The notes below the pieces were generated by a model that saw only the letters and a program-made list of their open reading frames with translations, was not told the origin of the DNA and did no database searches. Positions 26,598-37,377 of a stretch of 64,000 nucleotides of DNA are shown here, piece by piece; the first letter of the stretch is position 1, and each line of letters starts with the position of its first letter. The position numbers and the translations under genes were made by a program. Origin of the DNA: CAVPDG01 sp963702535 (GTDB lineage: Bacteria > Chloroflexota > Anaerolineae > Anaerolineales > UBA4823); the NCBI GenBank assembly GCA_963702535.1, contig CAVPDG010000031.1, positions 62,001 to 126,000 on the forward strand. The letters run 5' to 3'.

Positions 26598-28030
26598 CTA
26601 ATCCAGCAACCCGGCGGCGCTAAGGAGCGATACCAGCAGCCCAACCGCCAGCAGCGCCAGGTAGGTATCGCTGAGCTGGTTGACGGGGAAGTAGCGCGCC
26701 GGGTCGAAATCGATCACCGGAAATAAGGGCGCCACGTTTTTCACGCTCCAGATGCGCACGTTGGTCAAAAGCTCGTAGGCGCCCAGGGCAAGCAAGAGCA
26801 GCATGGCGATCAGGCGCACCCAATTGGGGCGGTTCTTATCCAGCCAGCGCTGGAACATGGCGCAGGCGATGATCAATAGAAAGACGAAGGCAAGCCCCAG
26901 GATGCGGGCTGCCACCCGCTCGCCCGTCAGGGGTGGGAAAGGCAAGAAGCCCCGCAGGGCGCCGTAAACCCGGTCCAGCGAGAGCAGCGCCAGCCCCAGG
27001 CAAGGGACTAACAGCGCCTGGAAGGGGTATGCGGCTTCGCGGTCGGTCAGCGGTCGCACTACGCCGAAATACAGGATGAACACAGCGGCGATAAGCCCGA
27101 CAAAGAGGGTCAATTCCCAGGTTCCGGTGGGTTTGATCAGCCCGCCGCCCAGGGTGATATCGTTCGGGCGTCTGCAGCCGGGTCAGGTACTGCCAGATGG
27201 CTTCGATGTTGCGGGTAGCCGGAGATGAAATCGCTATCCACTTTGCCCACCATAAGCGCGGCGGGTAGCAGGCGCCAGGCGGATAGCAGCAGCGCAAAGC
27301 CGCCCGCCGCCATGATCCACGCAATACGGCGCGGGATGCTCAGCGCCAAAAAACCCAGGAAGAAGAGCAGGTAGACGAACGGGTGGTAGGCGCCCTGCAG
27401 CAGCATGAAGGACGCCAGGAACGCCGTCTTTGCCACCCAGCGCCAGCCTGCCTGACCCTCCAGCAGGTCGAAAACGAGCACGGCAAAGGCTGCGTACAGG
27501 AAATAACCCGCCCAACTGGCGTGACCCACGCTGGCGTGCGCCAGGATGTGCCCATTGAAGGAAAAGAGCGCAAACAGGATGGTGAATGCCAGCAAGGAAA
27601 GCTGAAAGCGACGGCGCAGCAGCAGCAAAGCCCAGAAGCCCAGCGCATACATCAGGATAAATTGAAATGTGACGAAGCGACCGGCATCCAGCCAGGGCAG
27701 AAGGAAGATTTGCGGCGAGAGGATCTGGTCGGGGCTCGAGAAAAAGCGCAAGGTGACACCGTCCTCGACGGCGGGCGCGGATAGATGCAGGGGGATTTCC
27801 CAGCGCAGGATCGCCGAGCGCAAAAAAGCCAGGCGCGGACCATAAATGAGCGCCCAATCGTGGAAGTCCAGCGGACCCCTGCCCCAATTCAGGAATCGCC
27901 CCCACAGGTAGGCGCCGCCGGTGAAGAGCGCAGCCAGCCACAGGCGCTGCAGCCAGGCGTATTTCGGCGCTGGATGGCCGGCGACCAGCTCGGTCAGCGC
28001 TTTGCCATCCAGGTGTTGCGCTTCCGGCAT
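26598..28030 (-). CDS. Multi-pass membrane protein, glycosyltransferase (GT-C)-like (two frameshifts)
   Basis: About 477 residues with ten or so helices. It starts MPEAQHLDGKALTELV at 28030 and includes LDFHDWALIYGPRLAFLRSA with an acidic residue pair in an early loop, FQFILMYALGFWALLLLRRR, ILFALFSFNGHILAHASVGH and, near the end, LSDTYLALLAVGLLVSLLSA. This layout resembles YfhO/PMT-type GT-C membrane enzymes that use lipid-linked sugars. Frameshifts at about 27210 and 27130. It overlaps the stop of the upstream gene (TGATG), so the two are translationally coupled. The reaction is inference. Confidence 0.75.
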
Positions 28031-28784
28031 CAATTTTCGCCTTCTTCCAGGCTGATCCGGCTGGTGGCTTGATCGCCGGCGCTGAGCAGGTCCAGGATCA
28101 TCAGCTTCTGCCAGATCTTGCGCGAGATGCCGTTGGTGAGCCCCTCGATATCGGAGACGGCATCCACCAGCACGGCGTCCTCGGAGTTTTGCGCGTAAAA
28201 ACCGGCGATGATGCCCGTGAACGAGAGCAGCTCGGTGCAGTAATCCAGGTAGCGGCTGAGCTCGAAGGGCGTCATGTCCAGCCGGGGCGTCGAAGGCGCC
28301 AGCTCGCCTCTCCCCAGGATGCGCTCCGGATCCTTGTGCAACTGGTGCATGTCGATGATATGGGCGAAGACGCGCAGCTTGTGCAGCGAGCTGAGCACCC
28401 TGCGGCGCTTGATCGCGCGTCTCTGCGCTGACCAGGAAGAAGATGCCCGCCCCGATCAGGATCAGGTCGTTGATCCCCGCTTCCAGCAGCGGGATGAAAT
28501 TCTCAAAGCGCAGGATTTCCCTGAGATCCTGCATGCTCACGATGCTGCGCAGCGTCTAGGCAAGGCGCGGCGATGAGCAGCACCACCAGGAGCGCCACGC
28601 CAATGCGCAGGGGCAGGATCGGGCGGGCGATCCAGCGCGCATCCTCCTGGGCGTTCTTGCCGAAGGTGAGCAGTTGCATGCTCACCTGGTACAGCCCGGA
28701 TTGCGGGAAGCGCTCCTGGATGCGGCGCGACAGGAGCTCCAGGGAGGAGATCATCTTGTCCGGGTCGATAACGGTGTAAGACAT
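28030..28784 (-). CDS. Hypothetical membrane-associated protein coupled to the GT-C-like gene (two frameshifts)
   Basis: About 251 residues from the ATG at 28782-28784 (MSYTVIDPDKMISSLELL). Two hydrophobic segments occur (ILPLRIGVALLVVLLIAAL and INDLILIGAGIFFLVSA), then a soluble helical region with HKLRVFAHIIDMHQLHKDPE and MTPFELSRYLDYCTELLSFT. Frameshifts at about 28553 and 28425. No family was recognised with certainty. Stop and next start share one base (TGATG). Confidence 0.7.
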
Positions 28785-28893
28785 ATGGGTTGCCCTCGCT
28801 GGCTTGCGCTTTGATCTGGCTCTTATTCTATCTTAGATATTCCCCGCCTGCCACAAGCTCGACCATCTCGATAGCCGGTCAACCTTCAAATGC

Positions 28894-28922
28894 TTGACAA
28901 TGCATCTGTCCTTAAGTACAAT
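28894..28922 (+). promoter_or_regulatory. Consensus sigma-70 promoter of the toxin-antitoxin pair
   Basis: TTGACA at 28894-28899, exactly 17 bases, TACAAT at 28917-28922. The best promoter in the window; the start codon follows 24 bases after the -10. Confidence 0.8.
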
Positions 28923-28943
28923 TTTATCGAGGATATCTGTACA
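28915..28943. promoter_or_regulatory. Candidate antitoxin operator with TGTACA core
   Basis: AGTACA at 28915-28920 (overlapping the -10 box) and TGTACA at 28938-28943 (just before the start codon). Phd/YefM antitoxins autoregulate by binding palindromes with a TGTACA core, so this fits the gene it precedes. Confidence 0.5.
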
Positions 28944-28945
28944 AG

Positions 28946-29227
28946 ATGAACGAAACGATTTCACTTTCTGAAGCGCGTAGGAATCTGCCAGAGCTGGCAG
29001 ATCGGGTCAACGCTGGTCATACCTGTATCTTGTCTCGCCGGGGGCGAGAGCTGGCTGTCTTGATCGGGATCGACGAGTACCACCGCTTGAAAGCCATCGA
29101 GCAGCAGCAGCGGCAGAGGGATTTCGATCTCCTCCTGGCGCCTCCCGAACCCGGCGCTATGCTCGAGGAAGAAGCGCGTGAGCTGGCGGTTCAGATCGTC
29201 CGCGAGCAGCGCGCTCGCTACCGCTGA
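28946..29227 (+). CDS. Phd/YefM-family antitoxin
   Basis: 93 residues, intact. The N-terminal Phd/YefM fold is clear: SLSEARRNLPELADRVNAGH, then CILSRRGRELAVLIGIDEYH. The C-terminal half is helical and charged (EEEARELAVQIVREQRARYR), as expected for the toxin-wrapping tail. It would neutralise the PIN toxin encoded 9 bases downstream and repress the shared promoter through the TGTACA sites. Confidence 0.92.
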   Translation: MNETISLSEARRNLPELADRVNAGHTCILSRRGRELAVLIGIDEYHRLKAIEQQQRQRDFDLLLAPPEPGAMLEEEARELAVQIVREQRARYR

Positions 29228-29235
29228 CCCTGGTC

Positions 29236-29653
29236 ATGAGAGCTGTCCTGGATACGAGTGTGTTTATCTCCCTGCTGCTCTCCCCGCGGCTCAGGCGCCT
29301 GGCTGATGGCGCTGTGGTACGAAAAAAGGTATGAGTTGGTGATCTCACCTGCCATCTTTAGTGAGTTCGTTGATGTGTTGGGGCGCGCGGAGGTGGAGGG
29401 GAAGATCGATCCCCAACGCAAGCTGGCTCTGTTCCGCCGTTTACGCCAGGACGCGCTCTGGACCAGCGGCGCGCCTCTGGCGCACGGTATGCTGGTGGAT
29501 GCAGCGGATGATTTCTTGCTGGACGCAGCGCTGGAGGCGAATGCTGAGTTCATCGTGACCTGGGATTTTGCCCTGCTCAATCAGAAATCCTGCCAGGGCG
29601 TGCAGATCATTTCTCCAGACCAATTTACCTCGCTGGTGGTGCGCTTAAGGTAG
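29236..29653 (+). CDS. PIN-domain toxin (one frameshift)
   Basis: About 139 residues of the COG1569-type putative toxin PIN family. The first acidic residue is in RAVLDTSVFISLLLS, with ISPAIFSEFVDVLG (second acidic site) and the closing DAALEANAEFIVTWDFALLN (third and fourth Asp). These residues hold Mg2+ for RNA cleavage. One frameshift at about 29310. Start at ATG 29236, eight bases after the antitoxin stop. Typical PIN length is about 130-140. Confidence 0.88.
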
Positions 29654-29700
29654 CGGCGAACCCCCACAGGTCGTTCGCCAACCTTCAAGGAGAAGAGTTT

Positions 29701-30342
29701 ATGACAAAAGAGAAAGAAACAAACGGAGGGGGGATTCTGGTTCCCGGTCTATCCCAGCCGGCGCAGCGGGCGCTCAAAGCCGCCGGCTATACCCGCCTGG
29801 AGCAGTTGGCAGGCGTCAGCGAAGCGGATTTGTTGGCGCTGCACGGCGTGGGTCCCAAAGCGATCGCCGCGCTGCGCCAGGCATTGGCTGCGCAGGGATT
29901 GGCGCTCGCCGAGCCGGTCTACGACAGCCCGCGCGACTGGGTGGGCAGCCACATCCGCGACTACGTGGCGAGCGACGGAGCGCAGGGTCACGAATGGCGC
30001 GGCTACCCGACCCTGCTGCTGACCACGCGCGGCCGCAAGAGCGGCAAGCTGCGCCGCACGGCGCTGATCTACGGTCGCGACGGGGAGAACTACCTGCTGG
30101 TGGCATCCTACGGCGGCGCAGCGAAGCACCCTTACTGGTACCTGAACCTGGTCGAGAACCCGCTGGTCGAGATCCAGGTGAAGGAAAAGAAGATGAAAGC
30201 CTGGGCGCGCACCGCCACGCCGGAAGAAAAGCAGCGCCTGTGGCCGTGATGAGCCAGCATCTTCCCGACTTATGATGAGTACATCGTCAAGGCGCGTGAA
30301 GCCGGGCGGGAGATCCCGCTGGTGATCCTGGAGCCGAGGTAG
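29701..30342 (+). CDS. Helix-hairpin-helix domain fused to a DDN-type nitroreductase (one frameshift)
   Basis: About 213 residues. An N-terminal HhH module (GLSQPAQRALKAAGYTRLEQ, then LLALHGVGPKAIAALRQAL) is fused to a deazaflavin (F420)-dependent nitroreductase fold: YPTLLLTTRGRKSGKLRRTA, LIYGRDGENYLLVASYGGA, HPYWYLNLVENPLVEIQV. These are the hallmark motifs of the Ddn/PNPOx-like family. A frameshift at about 30255 leads to the usual tail YDEYIVKAREAGREIPLVIL. It probably uses F420 to reduce quinones or nitro compounds; F420 use is inferred from the family. The HhH is an unusual addition. Confidence 0.85.
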
Positions 30343-30389
30343 GCGGGTCCATTGAACACCGGGGAAGCACGCGAGCTCGGGGAGCGGGG

Positions 30390-31537
30390 ATGAGCCGCCG
30401 CCTGCAATTCGTGCCGTATACTCCCCAGACGGTCTTGAACAAGGGCAAGCGCGCCGACCACTGGTTCTGGTCGCGCTACAGCGCCTATCCCTACCTGGGC
30501 TGCCAGCACGGCTGCGAGTTCTGCTACTGCCGCGAGCAGAAGTATTCCCCCTACGCCGATCCCGGATGATTTTGCCTATATGATCAAGGTCAAGCAGAAC
30601 GCCCCCGAGCTGCTGCGCCGCGCCCTGAGCCGCTGCCGGGTGGACATGGTCTTCACCGGCGATTACCAGCCCGCCGAGCGCAAGTTTGGCGTCTCACGGC
30701 GCATGCTGGAGGTGTGCCGCGACCTGGGCTTCCCGGTCTTCGTGCTGGAGCGCTCTCCGCTGGTGCTGCGTGACCTGGAGCTCATCCAGGAGATCGACCG
30801 CAAAGCCCCCTCGGTGGTGGCTTTTAGCCTGATCAGCGCCCCGGGCTCGCCCGCTTACGCGCGGGTGCGCCAGATGGAGCGCCTGGCGCCGCCGCCCGAG
30901 AAGCGCCTGCAAGCCATGCAGGCTATTGCAAAAGCCGGTATCCAGACCGGCATCTGTTTCATGCCCATCCTGCCCGGCGTTTGCGACGAGTGATGCCAAC
31001 CTGGAAGCGGTGATCCGCTCCACCGCAGAGCACGGCGGAACGTTCGTCCTGGCGAGCAGCCTGACCCTCTCCGACCAGCAGAAGAGCTACTTCTTCCGGG
31101 TGCTGCAGCAGCATGCTCCTGACCTTCTCGACCTCTACCAGCGACATTACCCGGCGGGCAGTTATGCCCCGGCGTCTTATGACTGGCGGCAGATCGCCAT
31201 TCGAATCCGTGAGCTGTGTGAGAAGTACGGCATCCGCGACCGAATGAGGCGCCCGGTGATCCCCGGCGATAAGCTCGCCGTCAACAAGCGCATCGTCGAG
31301 CGCCTGGCGGACCAGGCGTACACGCTGGAGCTGGAAGCCGCATCGCAATCGCAAATCTGGGCTTATCGCAAAGCCGCCTGGGCGGTGGAAGACCTGGAGC
31401 AAGATATCCGGCTGATCTACAAGAGCATGGGGCTGAAGGGCTTGCAGTCCATCCCGAACGTCGGGTCAGGGCTTGCAGGAACGATCGGAAAATGGCTTGC
31501 CGGGCAGGAAGGAACAGGCGAGCTTCCAATTAGGTAA
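30390..31537 (+). CDS. SPL-type radical SAM protein (two frameshifts)
   Basis: About 382 residues from the ATG at 30390. The radical SAM cluster motif CX3CX2C is present as GCQHGCEFCYCRE, after an N-terminal FVPYTPQTVLNKGKR typical of the spore-photoproduct-lyase-like group. Later motifs SPLVLRDLELIQEI, VAFSLISAPG and ICFMPILPGVCD follow the radical SAM barrel. The C-terminus has a short helix-hairpin-like element (GLKGLQSIPNVGSGLAGTIG). Frameshifts at about 30567 and 30988. The family includes DNA-repair-like lyases, but most members, possibly this one too, lack a known substrate. Confidence 0.85.
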
Positions 31538-31593
31538 TATAATGGATAGGGGATGGTGGGGATAGTTAAATCTGGGATTCCGGAGGTTGTTCT

Positions 31594-33258
31594 ATGAGCT
31601 CGCAAGACGAAAAAACGCCTTCCAAGAGGTATGAAACGGCTTTGGGTGTGGGGGTATTGATCACAGGCATCTTCCTGGTCTTGATTTTCCAGAACACTAC
31701 GTTCCAGGATTACGGTGTGCGCTTCGGCTTTATCCTGATCTCTTTTGGCACCGGCTTGATCATCTGGGGGCTTTATACATTGATTGCGCATTCCGATTTC
31801 ATTGGGTTTGTCGCTTTTATGAAAAAAGAGAATATGACGGCGATCTTCAAGGATAAAGAGCGCGGCAAGGCATTGATCACCCGGAGCATCCGCGAGTGGG
31901 CGGAAAACCCCGCAGGCAGACACCATCCGGCTGAAGGGCGTGACCCTCAATATCGCCTTCAGCAATACCGGGATCATGACCGAGTATGTATCCAATAATA
32001 AGATCATCAATAAAGAAGTAAAAGAGATCCGGGTGTTACTGCTCAATCCGTATTCGATGAACGCCATCACCCGCTCCATCCAGGAAAGCCGCCCGCTCAA
32101 GCCCGAATCCAATCCAACGGAAGATATCTGCAAGCATACCCTGGCGCAGCATAAACAAGAGATCCTTTACCGGGATTTCGAGCGCACCATCTCCAATATC
32201 AAAGACCTGATCCAGAACTCCAGCACTTATAAAGTCAACCTGCAATGCCATATCTACAGCTCGGCATCGCCCAACTTCCTGCTGATCAACGGCAAGCGGG
32301 CGATCAGCGAGAACCTGATCCTGGGGCGCAGGAAAGATGAGCCTAAGGGAAAATTGTACGGCATCCTGCCGCACCTGGTGTATGGCAACGGCAAGATCAA
32401 GGAAAGCCTCGAAGTCCATTTCGACTACTTGTGGGATTATGATTCGGTCGCCCTCGAAGATTTTCACGAAGAAGTCGAGGAGAAGTACTACGAGATCAAC
32501 CGCCTGTTCTTGCTCTACAACCTGCAAAAAGAGATCTGGGAGGCGCAGTGGAAGAAAAAGGGCAGGTCGCGGGACAGCGAGTTCGACATCCTCTACCAGG
32601 ATTACAAAGAGCTCTATCCCGGACGCATCCCCCGGCAGGATCCTCGACCTGGGATGCGGAGACGGCGGCGGCGGGTCGCTGGAAATCCTCAAAGAGCATC
32701 CCAACACGGTGTTCGATTATGTGGACATCAGCCCAACCGCGATCGGGTACTTGCAGGAGAAAATCACAGAGCTGGAGCAAAGGAACCGTATTCATTATCA
32801 GTGTACACTGAACGCCTGCGATATGCTCACCTATCTCAACCGCTGCGATCCGGCGCAATATTCGCTGGTTTACGCCAATTTTTCGATCATTTACATGACG
32901 AAAATCAAAGCCATCGAAATCTATCGCAAAGTCTTCGCCGCCTTGCAGAGCGGGGGTGTCTTTTTGCTCAGCCTTTGGACCACGAACTACTTCAACATGC
33001 CGGTCGGCGAGCATGGTGAAAAGGGAAAAAGACCGCCGCACACCTTCGTGCGCGTCCCGATGACGGAAGATCTGCGAGTATTGAACAGCGGTCCTCGCCT
33101 GCGCATCGGCGAGATCCGCAGGTTTTACCAGGATATGGACGAGCTGATGGAAGAGTTCCGCAGCGCAGACGAAGATAAGGTCGATGGATTTCGAGAATAT
33201 CGCCTACCGTTATTATGAAAACGGTGCGGTCTTGCGCGTGTGGGTCAAAAAGAAATGA
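31594..33258 (+). CDS. Membrane-anchored sensor-like protein with C-terminal SAM methyltransferase (three frameshifts)
   Basis: About 555 residues. Two membrane helices (ALGVGVLITGIFLVLIFQN and FILISFGTGLIIWGLYTLIA) precede a middle domain with IRVLLLNPYSMNAITRS, NLQCHIYSSASPNFLLINGK and HFDYLWD; this pattern recalls the DUF5919-type phospholipase-D-like effector/sensor domains found next to regulators (low certainty). The C-terminus is a methyltransferase: RILDLGCGDGGGGSLEIL, VFDYVDISPTAIGYLQEK and YSLVYANFSIIYMTK. Frameshifts at about 31905, 32635 and 33190; the true end VLRVWVKKK at 33258 overlaps the next ATG by ATGA. The methyl acceptor is unknown. Coupling to a DUF89 gene makes a possible two-gene module. 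Confidence 0.82.
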
Positions 33259-34835
33259 CCATCAGCTTGCCGGATGATCTTCTCCACAGCCTCCGCACCT
33301 GTCCGGCAAGCCACATGCCTGAGATCGAGCTGGGGGCGCAGCAGGCGATCACCCAGGCGCTCCTGTGCCAGGAGCAGGATTTGGCTGAAGCTAGCGATGT
33401 GAGCCGCTATTTCGGTCCCCCGCGCTTTCCGGGGACAACCTCGATCGGTTATCGCCAGCGTGACCCCTCCTCTTCGCCGATACAACCGAGTCGGAATTGG
33501 AAAGTTTTCCCGATTGGGTGGATCGGAGCATCCGCAAGATCTTGCTCAAGATGCAAGCAAGGGATTGCTGGCGCCAGGTGCGCCTGCCGACGAGATTATT
33601 CAGAAGGTAATGATGCTGCTGGAGTATCAAACGCCGCACGGCGCCGCTTTAGCAGATGCCATACCCCAACAAATGTACGAAGATATCTTCATCCGCATGG
33701 TGATGCTACTGGTCGATGTGGCTGATTCCAGGCAAGAAGCCAATCTTTATCAAGAGTTCAATGCGCTCTGCCGCCGGATTGCGCTGGCGCTGATCCGCCG
33801 GATGGAAGAAACGGGTATGATCGGAAAACAGGTCAGCCAGATCGCCAAAATCATCCAGGTGGCTGTCCTGTCCGGTTACGTGGGCATCAATTTAAAAAGC
33901 TCGGCTTCGGCTGCTTCGACACTGCTGAATCGCAACCTGATCCCTTTGAATGAAGAGTGGATCCGCTCCATGGAGGCTGTGAGCGCGGTATCCGAGGCGG
34001 ATATCTGCGCTGTGGCGGATCGCCTGCTGGCGGTCAGCGGGAGCAGCGCAGGTCAATTTGGGCTGCAGGCGCTTTCAGCGTACCAGGCGGAGGTGGTCTG
34101 CGCGCCGCGCCCGACATTGCTCGTGTTTTTCTGCGATGACACCCTGGAATCGGTGATCGACATCAAGCGCTTCGAGGTGATGATCGCCGCCAACCCGCAG
34201 CTAACCGTACACTTTATCCCCCGGAGTGGGCGCTACGGCAACGATATCGCTTATGAAGACATGCAAGACCTGCTCCAGGAGCCGGAATTTGCCAGCCTGC
34301 ACCGCCATACTGCGGCGGGCAGGTTTATCGTCAGCCCGCACGGACCCAAATCGGGATGTATCGACCCCAGATTCTTGAGCAGGGGATTGATCGACGAGAT
34401 CGACGCATTCGGCGCCGGGAAGCGGGTGATTTTCGAGACCAAAGGCTGCCGGAATTTTGAGATGTTGCACGGCGGCTTGCAAATCCCATGGTATGCCGGA
34501 TTCAATTGCAACCGGGCGCTGAGCATCCGCACGGTAGGCGTCGACGGTCCCCCCGTTTTTGTGAGGATTCCTCCCGGGTCTACTGGCGTTATGACGGGTT
34601 TACCCAACCCGTGATCGGTTCCAGCCCATCCTACCCAACCGCCCAGGTGCGCTTTGCCCGGATGACCACCCGCCAGTTATGCGCCGCGCTGGATTCCAGG
34701 CTTTACCGGAATTTGTTAAGCCGGTCGACAGATGAGCTCCAATTGAACACGAGCTTGATGGAGCTGGGCGACTGCCTTAGAATGCCGTTCTCAGAGCTCA
34801 TCGATTTACTCGCCGGCGCTCAGGTCAAAGGCTGA
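33255..34835 (+). CDS. DUF89/ARMT1-like domain protein (three frameshifts)
   Basis: About 526 residues, coupled to the methyltransferase gene by ATGA. The N-terminal part (PEIELGAQQAITQALLCQEQ, FPDWVDRSIRKILLKMQ, MVMLLVDVADSRQEANLYQE) is helical and unrecognised. The second half has DUF89/ARMT1 motifs: LLVFFCDDTLESVIDIKRFE (metal-binding Asp/Glu), SGRYGNDIAYEDMQDLL, and IFETKGCRNFEML, matching the KG.xNxE motif. The ARMT1 family are metal-dependent phosphatases or, as claimed for human ARMT1, carboxyl methyltransferases. Frameshifts at about 33425, 33560 and 34580. Its stop overlaps the stop of the convergent pyrophosphorylase gene by 11 bases. Confidence 0.78.
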
Positions 34836-36254
34836 TCCTTCCAGTCTCTGCGATTTGCCCCTCGAGCAGCTCAACAAGCGTAGCTCTACCCATCTGAGCA
34901 ATACTTTCCTGAAAACTGATTTCGTCTGCGGCGAACAACGGGCTGATTTCGATGGCTTGTAACCCGCTCTCGGGAAGCGGGATTCCTGAGCCGAGCATCC
35001 AGCGCCTGTACATCGCCTGCAGGTCGTCGAAGACCGTTGCAGGGGATTCAAGCCCCCGGCTGTTTTTCAGCGGCGAGAACTCGTCTGCCCGGTCGGCGCA
35101 CATCACGCTGGCTTTACGGGTATACAGCAGCGCATCGAAAACCTTCTTCTCGAAGCGCAGTCCATTCGGCGCCTGGGCTTGGATCAGGCTGCCGGAGGAA
35201 TCGATGCAATCGATTTTCTTGCGCGTGGCGTGGAGCGGGAAAGGCGCTTGTTCTCGCACCAGCCTCTGGATAAAATCGACCCGTACGAAAAATGTGTTGA
35301 TGCTCCCGCTTGCGTAGACCAGCCTGCCATCGCTCATCCCGCAGGTTGGCTACATCTGCAGGTATATCCGAATACTCGATCAGCCTCAGGCTGCCGTCCT
35401 GCCGGGTGATGGTTGCCAGGGTTTCATCCGCGGCGCGCTTCGTGACGCTTTTGCAGGAAAAATCGGCGCCGGTGAGCAGGTGATACCCGAGAAACACCGG
35501 ATCGCATAGCCTGACCAGGCTATTATCGATGTTATGGATGAAGAGATGCTCGACCCCCAGCCGGGACAATTTTTCCAAGAAGCCGGAGCTGCCCAGCGCC
35601 CCGACCAACCCGCCGTGTCCATCCGGATTTTCGCAAATATGCCATTGCGCATCCATGAGGATTTTCCCATGCAGATCCACCGTGGGGAGCACGCCTTGCT
35701 GGATAAAGTGCACGCCTTCCTCTGGCAAGCCGAAGAAGTCGTGATCACGGAAAAAGGCAACCGTTGGGTCATGCGTGGCTGCGCTGGTCAGGACAGCCCA
35801 GGGTAAAAACCCGGGTGCGCCTGCCCAACGGCTGATGAAGATGAGTTTCTCGGCGAACCATTGGAACAAGCTTTTTCTCGTAACCGGTCCAATTGGATAC
35901 ATGCCCTTGGGAGCCCCAAATCCGAGCCTGGTTCCCAGCCCGCCTGCCAGGACCAATGCGCAGACCTTGCCCTTGCGACATCGCTTGCTTGCCGACAGCT
36001 CTGGCATGCGCCGCTTGCAGGGTATCGAGCTCTGCGCCTGTTTCCGGCGCCAGCCTGGAGAAATCCGCTTTACCAGCCTGGCGATATGCCTGGAGCGCCG
36101 TTGCGAGCGAATCGAAGTCTATCGAGCCTGCCTGTTTTTGCAGGGCAAGCCGTTGTTCTGCTGAAAGCTCGGGCCACCATTCGTAGATGTGCGCTTGCCC
36201 GGCTTGCTGCACCCTGGCAGCAATTGGATTCGCGGGAATCTCCATCCATGGCAT
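34825..36254 (-). CDS. UDP-sugar pyrophosphorylase of the UDPGP family (two or three frameshifts)
   Basis: About 475 residues. The nucleotide-binding signature LAGGLGTRLGFGAPKGMYPI is that of eukaryote-type UTP-glucose-1-phosphate or UDP-GlcNAc pyrophosphorylases (UDPGP family). Further motifs are ENPDGHGGLVGALGSSGFLE, VEHLFIHNIDNSLVRLCDPV and ASGSINTFFVRVDFIQRL. It starts MPWMEIPANPIAARVQQAGQ at 36254. Frameshifts at about 35950 and 35335. The product would be a UDP-sugar for polysaccharide or glycolipid synthesis; which sugar cannot be decided. Divergent from a lipid kinase gene, convergent with the DUF89 gene. Confidence 0.88.
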
Positions 36255-36385
36255 TTTACCTGGATAAGTTGAATGCAGGGGGTGAATATCCGGTGGAAAT
36301 CTCAGCTCACGGCTGCCCTCGCTGCTGTCTTATGTTTCCGACAGGATCAGGGTAAAATTATGAAAAACCTGAACAGGAGAACAGC

Positions 36386-37269
36386 ATGACGCTACCCTAC
36401 AAACGGATCATGGTGATTGTCAATCCGGCAGCCGGGAAGGACGAGCCGATCCTCAACACGCTTAACGATGTCTTTCACGCGGCACCGTGGATTGGGACGT
36501 GCGCATCACGCACAATCCGGCGACGCCACCCGCCTGGCGAAGGAAGCCGTGGAGCAGGGCTACGAGCTGGTGGCGGGCTACGGCGGCGACGGCACGCAGA
36601 TGGAAGTGGCGAACGGCTTGCTGGGTACGGGCATTCCCCAGGCGATCCTGCCCGGCGGCACCGGCAACGCCATGGCGCACGACCTGACGTATCCCTATCA
36701 ACCTGCGCCAGGCGGCGGAGCTGATCACTACCAGCCATAAGCGCCGGGCGGTGGACCTGGCGCGGGCAGGCGACAAGGTTTACATGCTGCGCGCCTACGC
36801 CGGTGTCAGCCAGGAGCAAGCCGCCAGCCGGGAGAGCAAGGATAAGATGGGTCAGCTAGCATATATCGAGGCGGGCGTGAAAATGTTGACCCAGATGGCT
36901 GAAACACCCTACCGCGCCACGGTAGATGGCGAGCGCATCGAAGGTCAGGCGCTGATCTGCTATATCCTCAACGCCGGCACCATCGGAGGCGTGATGGGTA
37001 TCGACCTGCCCAAGGTAGGCGATGTGAGCATCTCCGATGGCTACCTGGATTTATTCGTCGTCACCAAGGGCATCCGCCCGCTGCGCGCCGTTACTCACCA
37101 CATGTTCCACCTGGGCGAGTGGCAGGGGGGTGTAAACCATTACCGCGGCAAGGAAATTACGCTGGAGACAGAGCCGCCGCAGGATGTGTGGCTGGATGGC
37201 GATATCGACGGCAAGACGCCCTTTACCACCAGCAGCATGCCCGAGGCACTGCAGATCGTCGTTCCGTGA
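36386..37269 (+). CDS. Diacylglycerol-kinase-type lipid kinase (three frameshifts)
   Basis: About 294 residues with SD GGAGA. The DAGK catalytic domain shows IMVIVNPAAGKDEPILNTL, GYELVAGYGGDGTQMEVANG (ATP-binding GGDGT) and AILPGGTGNAMAHDL. The C-terminal beta-sandwich contains ICYILNAGTIGGVMGIDL, VGDVSISDGYLDLFVVTKG and EITLETEPPQDVWLDGD. Frameshifts at about 36480, 36525 and 36700. It probably phosphorylates a membrane diacylglycerol or related lipid (YegS/DgkB group). A strong hairpin follows. Confidence 0.88.
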
Positions 37270-37332
37270 TGTGAAATGCAGGGGCGAACCTGAGTGTCCG
37301 CCCAACACGCATAAGGTTATTTCATCACAGAA

Positions 37333-37367
37333 GGGGTTGTTGGCAGGCGCAGCCCGCCAACAACCCC
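37333..37367. terminator. Bidirectional hairpin between convergent genes
   Basis: Perfect 12-base stem GGGGTTGTTGGC / GCCAACAACCCC with an 11-base loop, between the lipid kinase (plus) and the diheme cytochrome (minus). No long T-tract. Confidence 0.6.
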
Positions 37368-37377
37368 TCGTTGCTGC

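Noticed and set aside
26466..26726. Plus-strand frame with a CPRC motif
   Set aside because: It reads into the antisense of a membrane gene, has no ribosome site and only half a zinc-ribbon-like motif.
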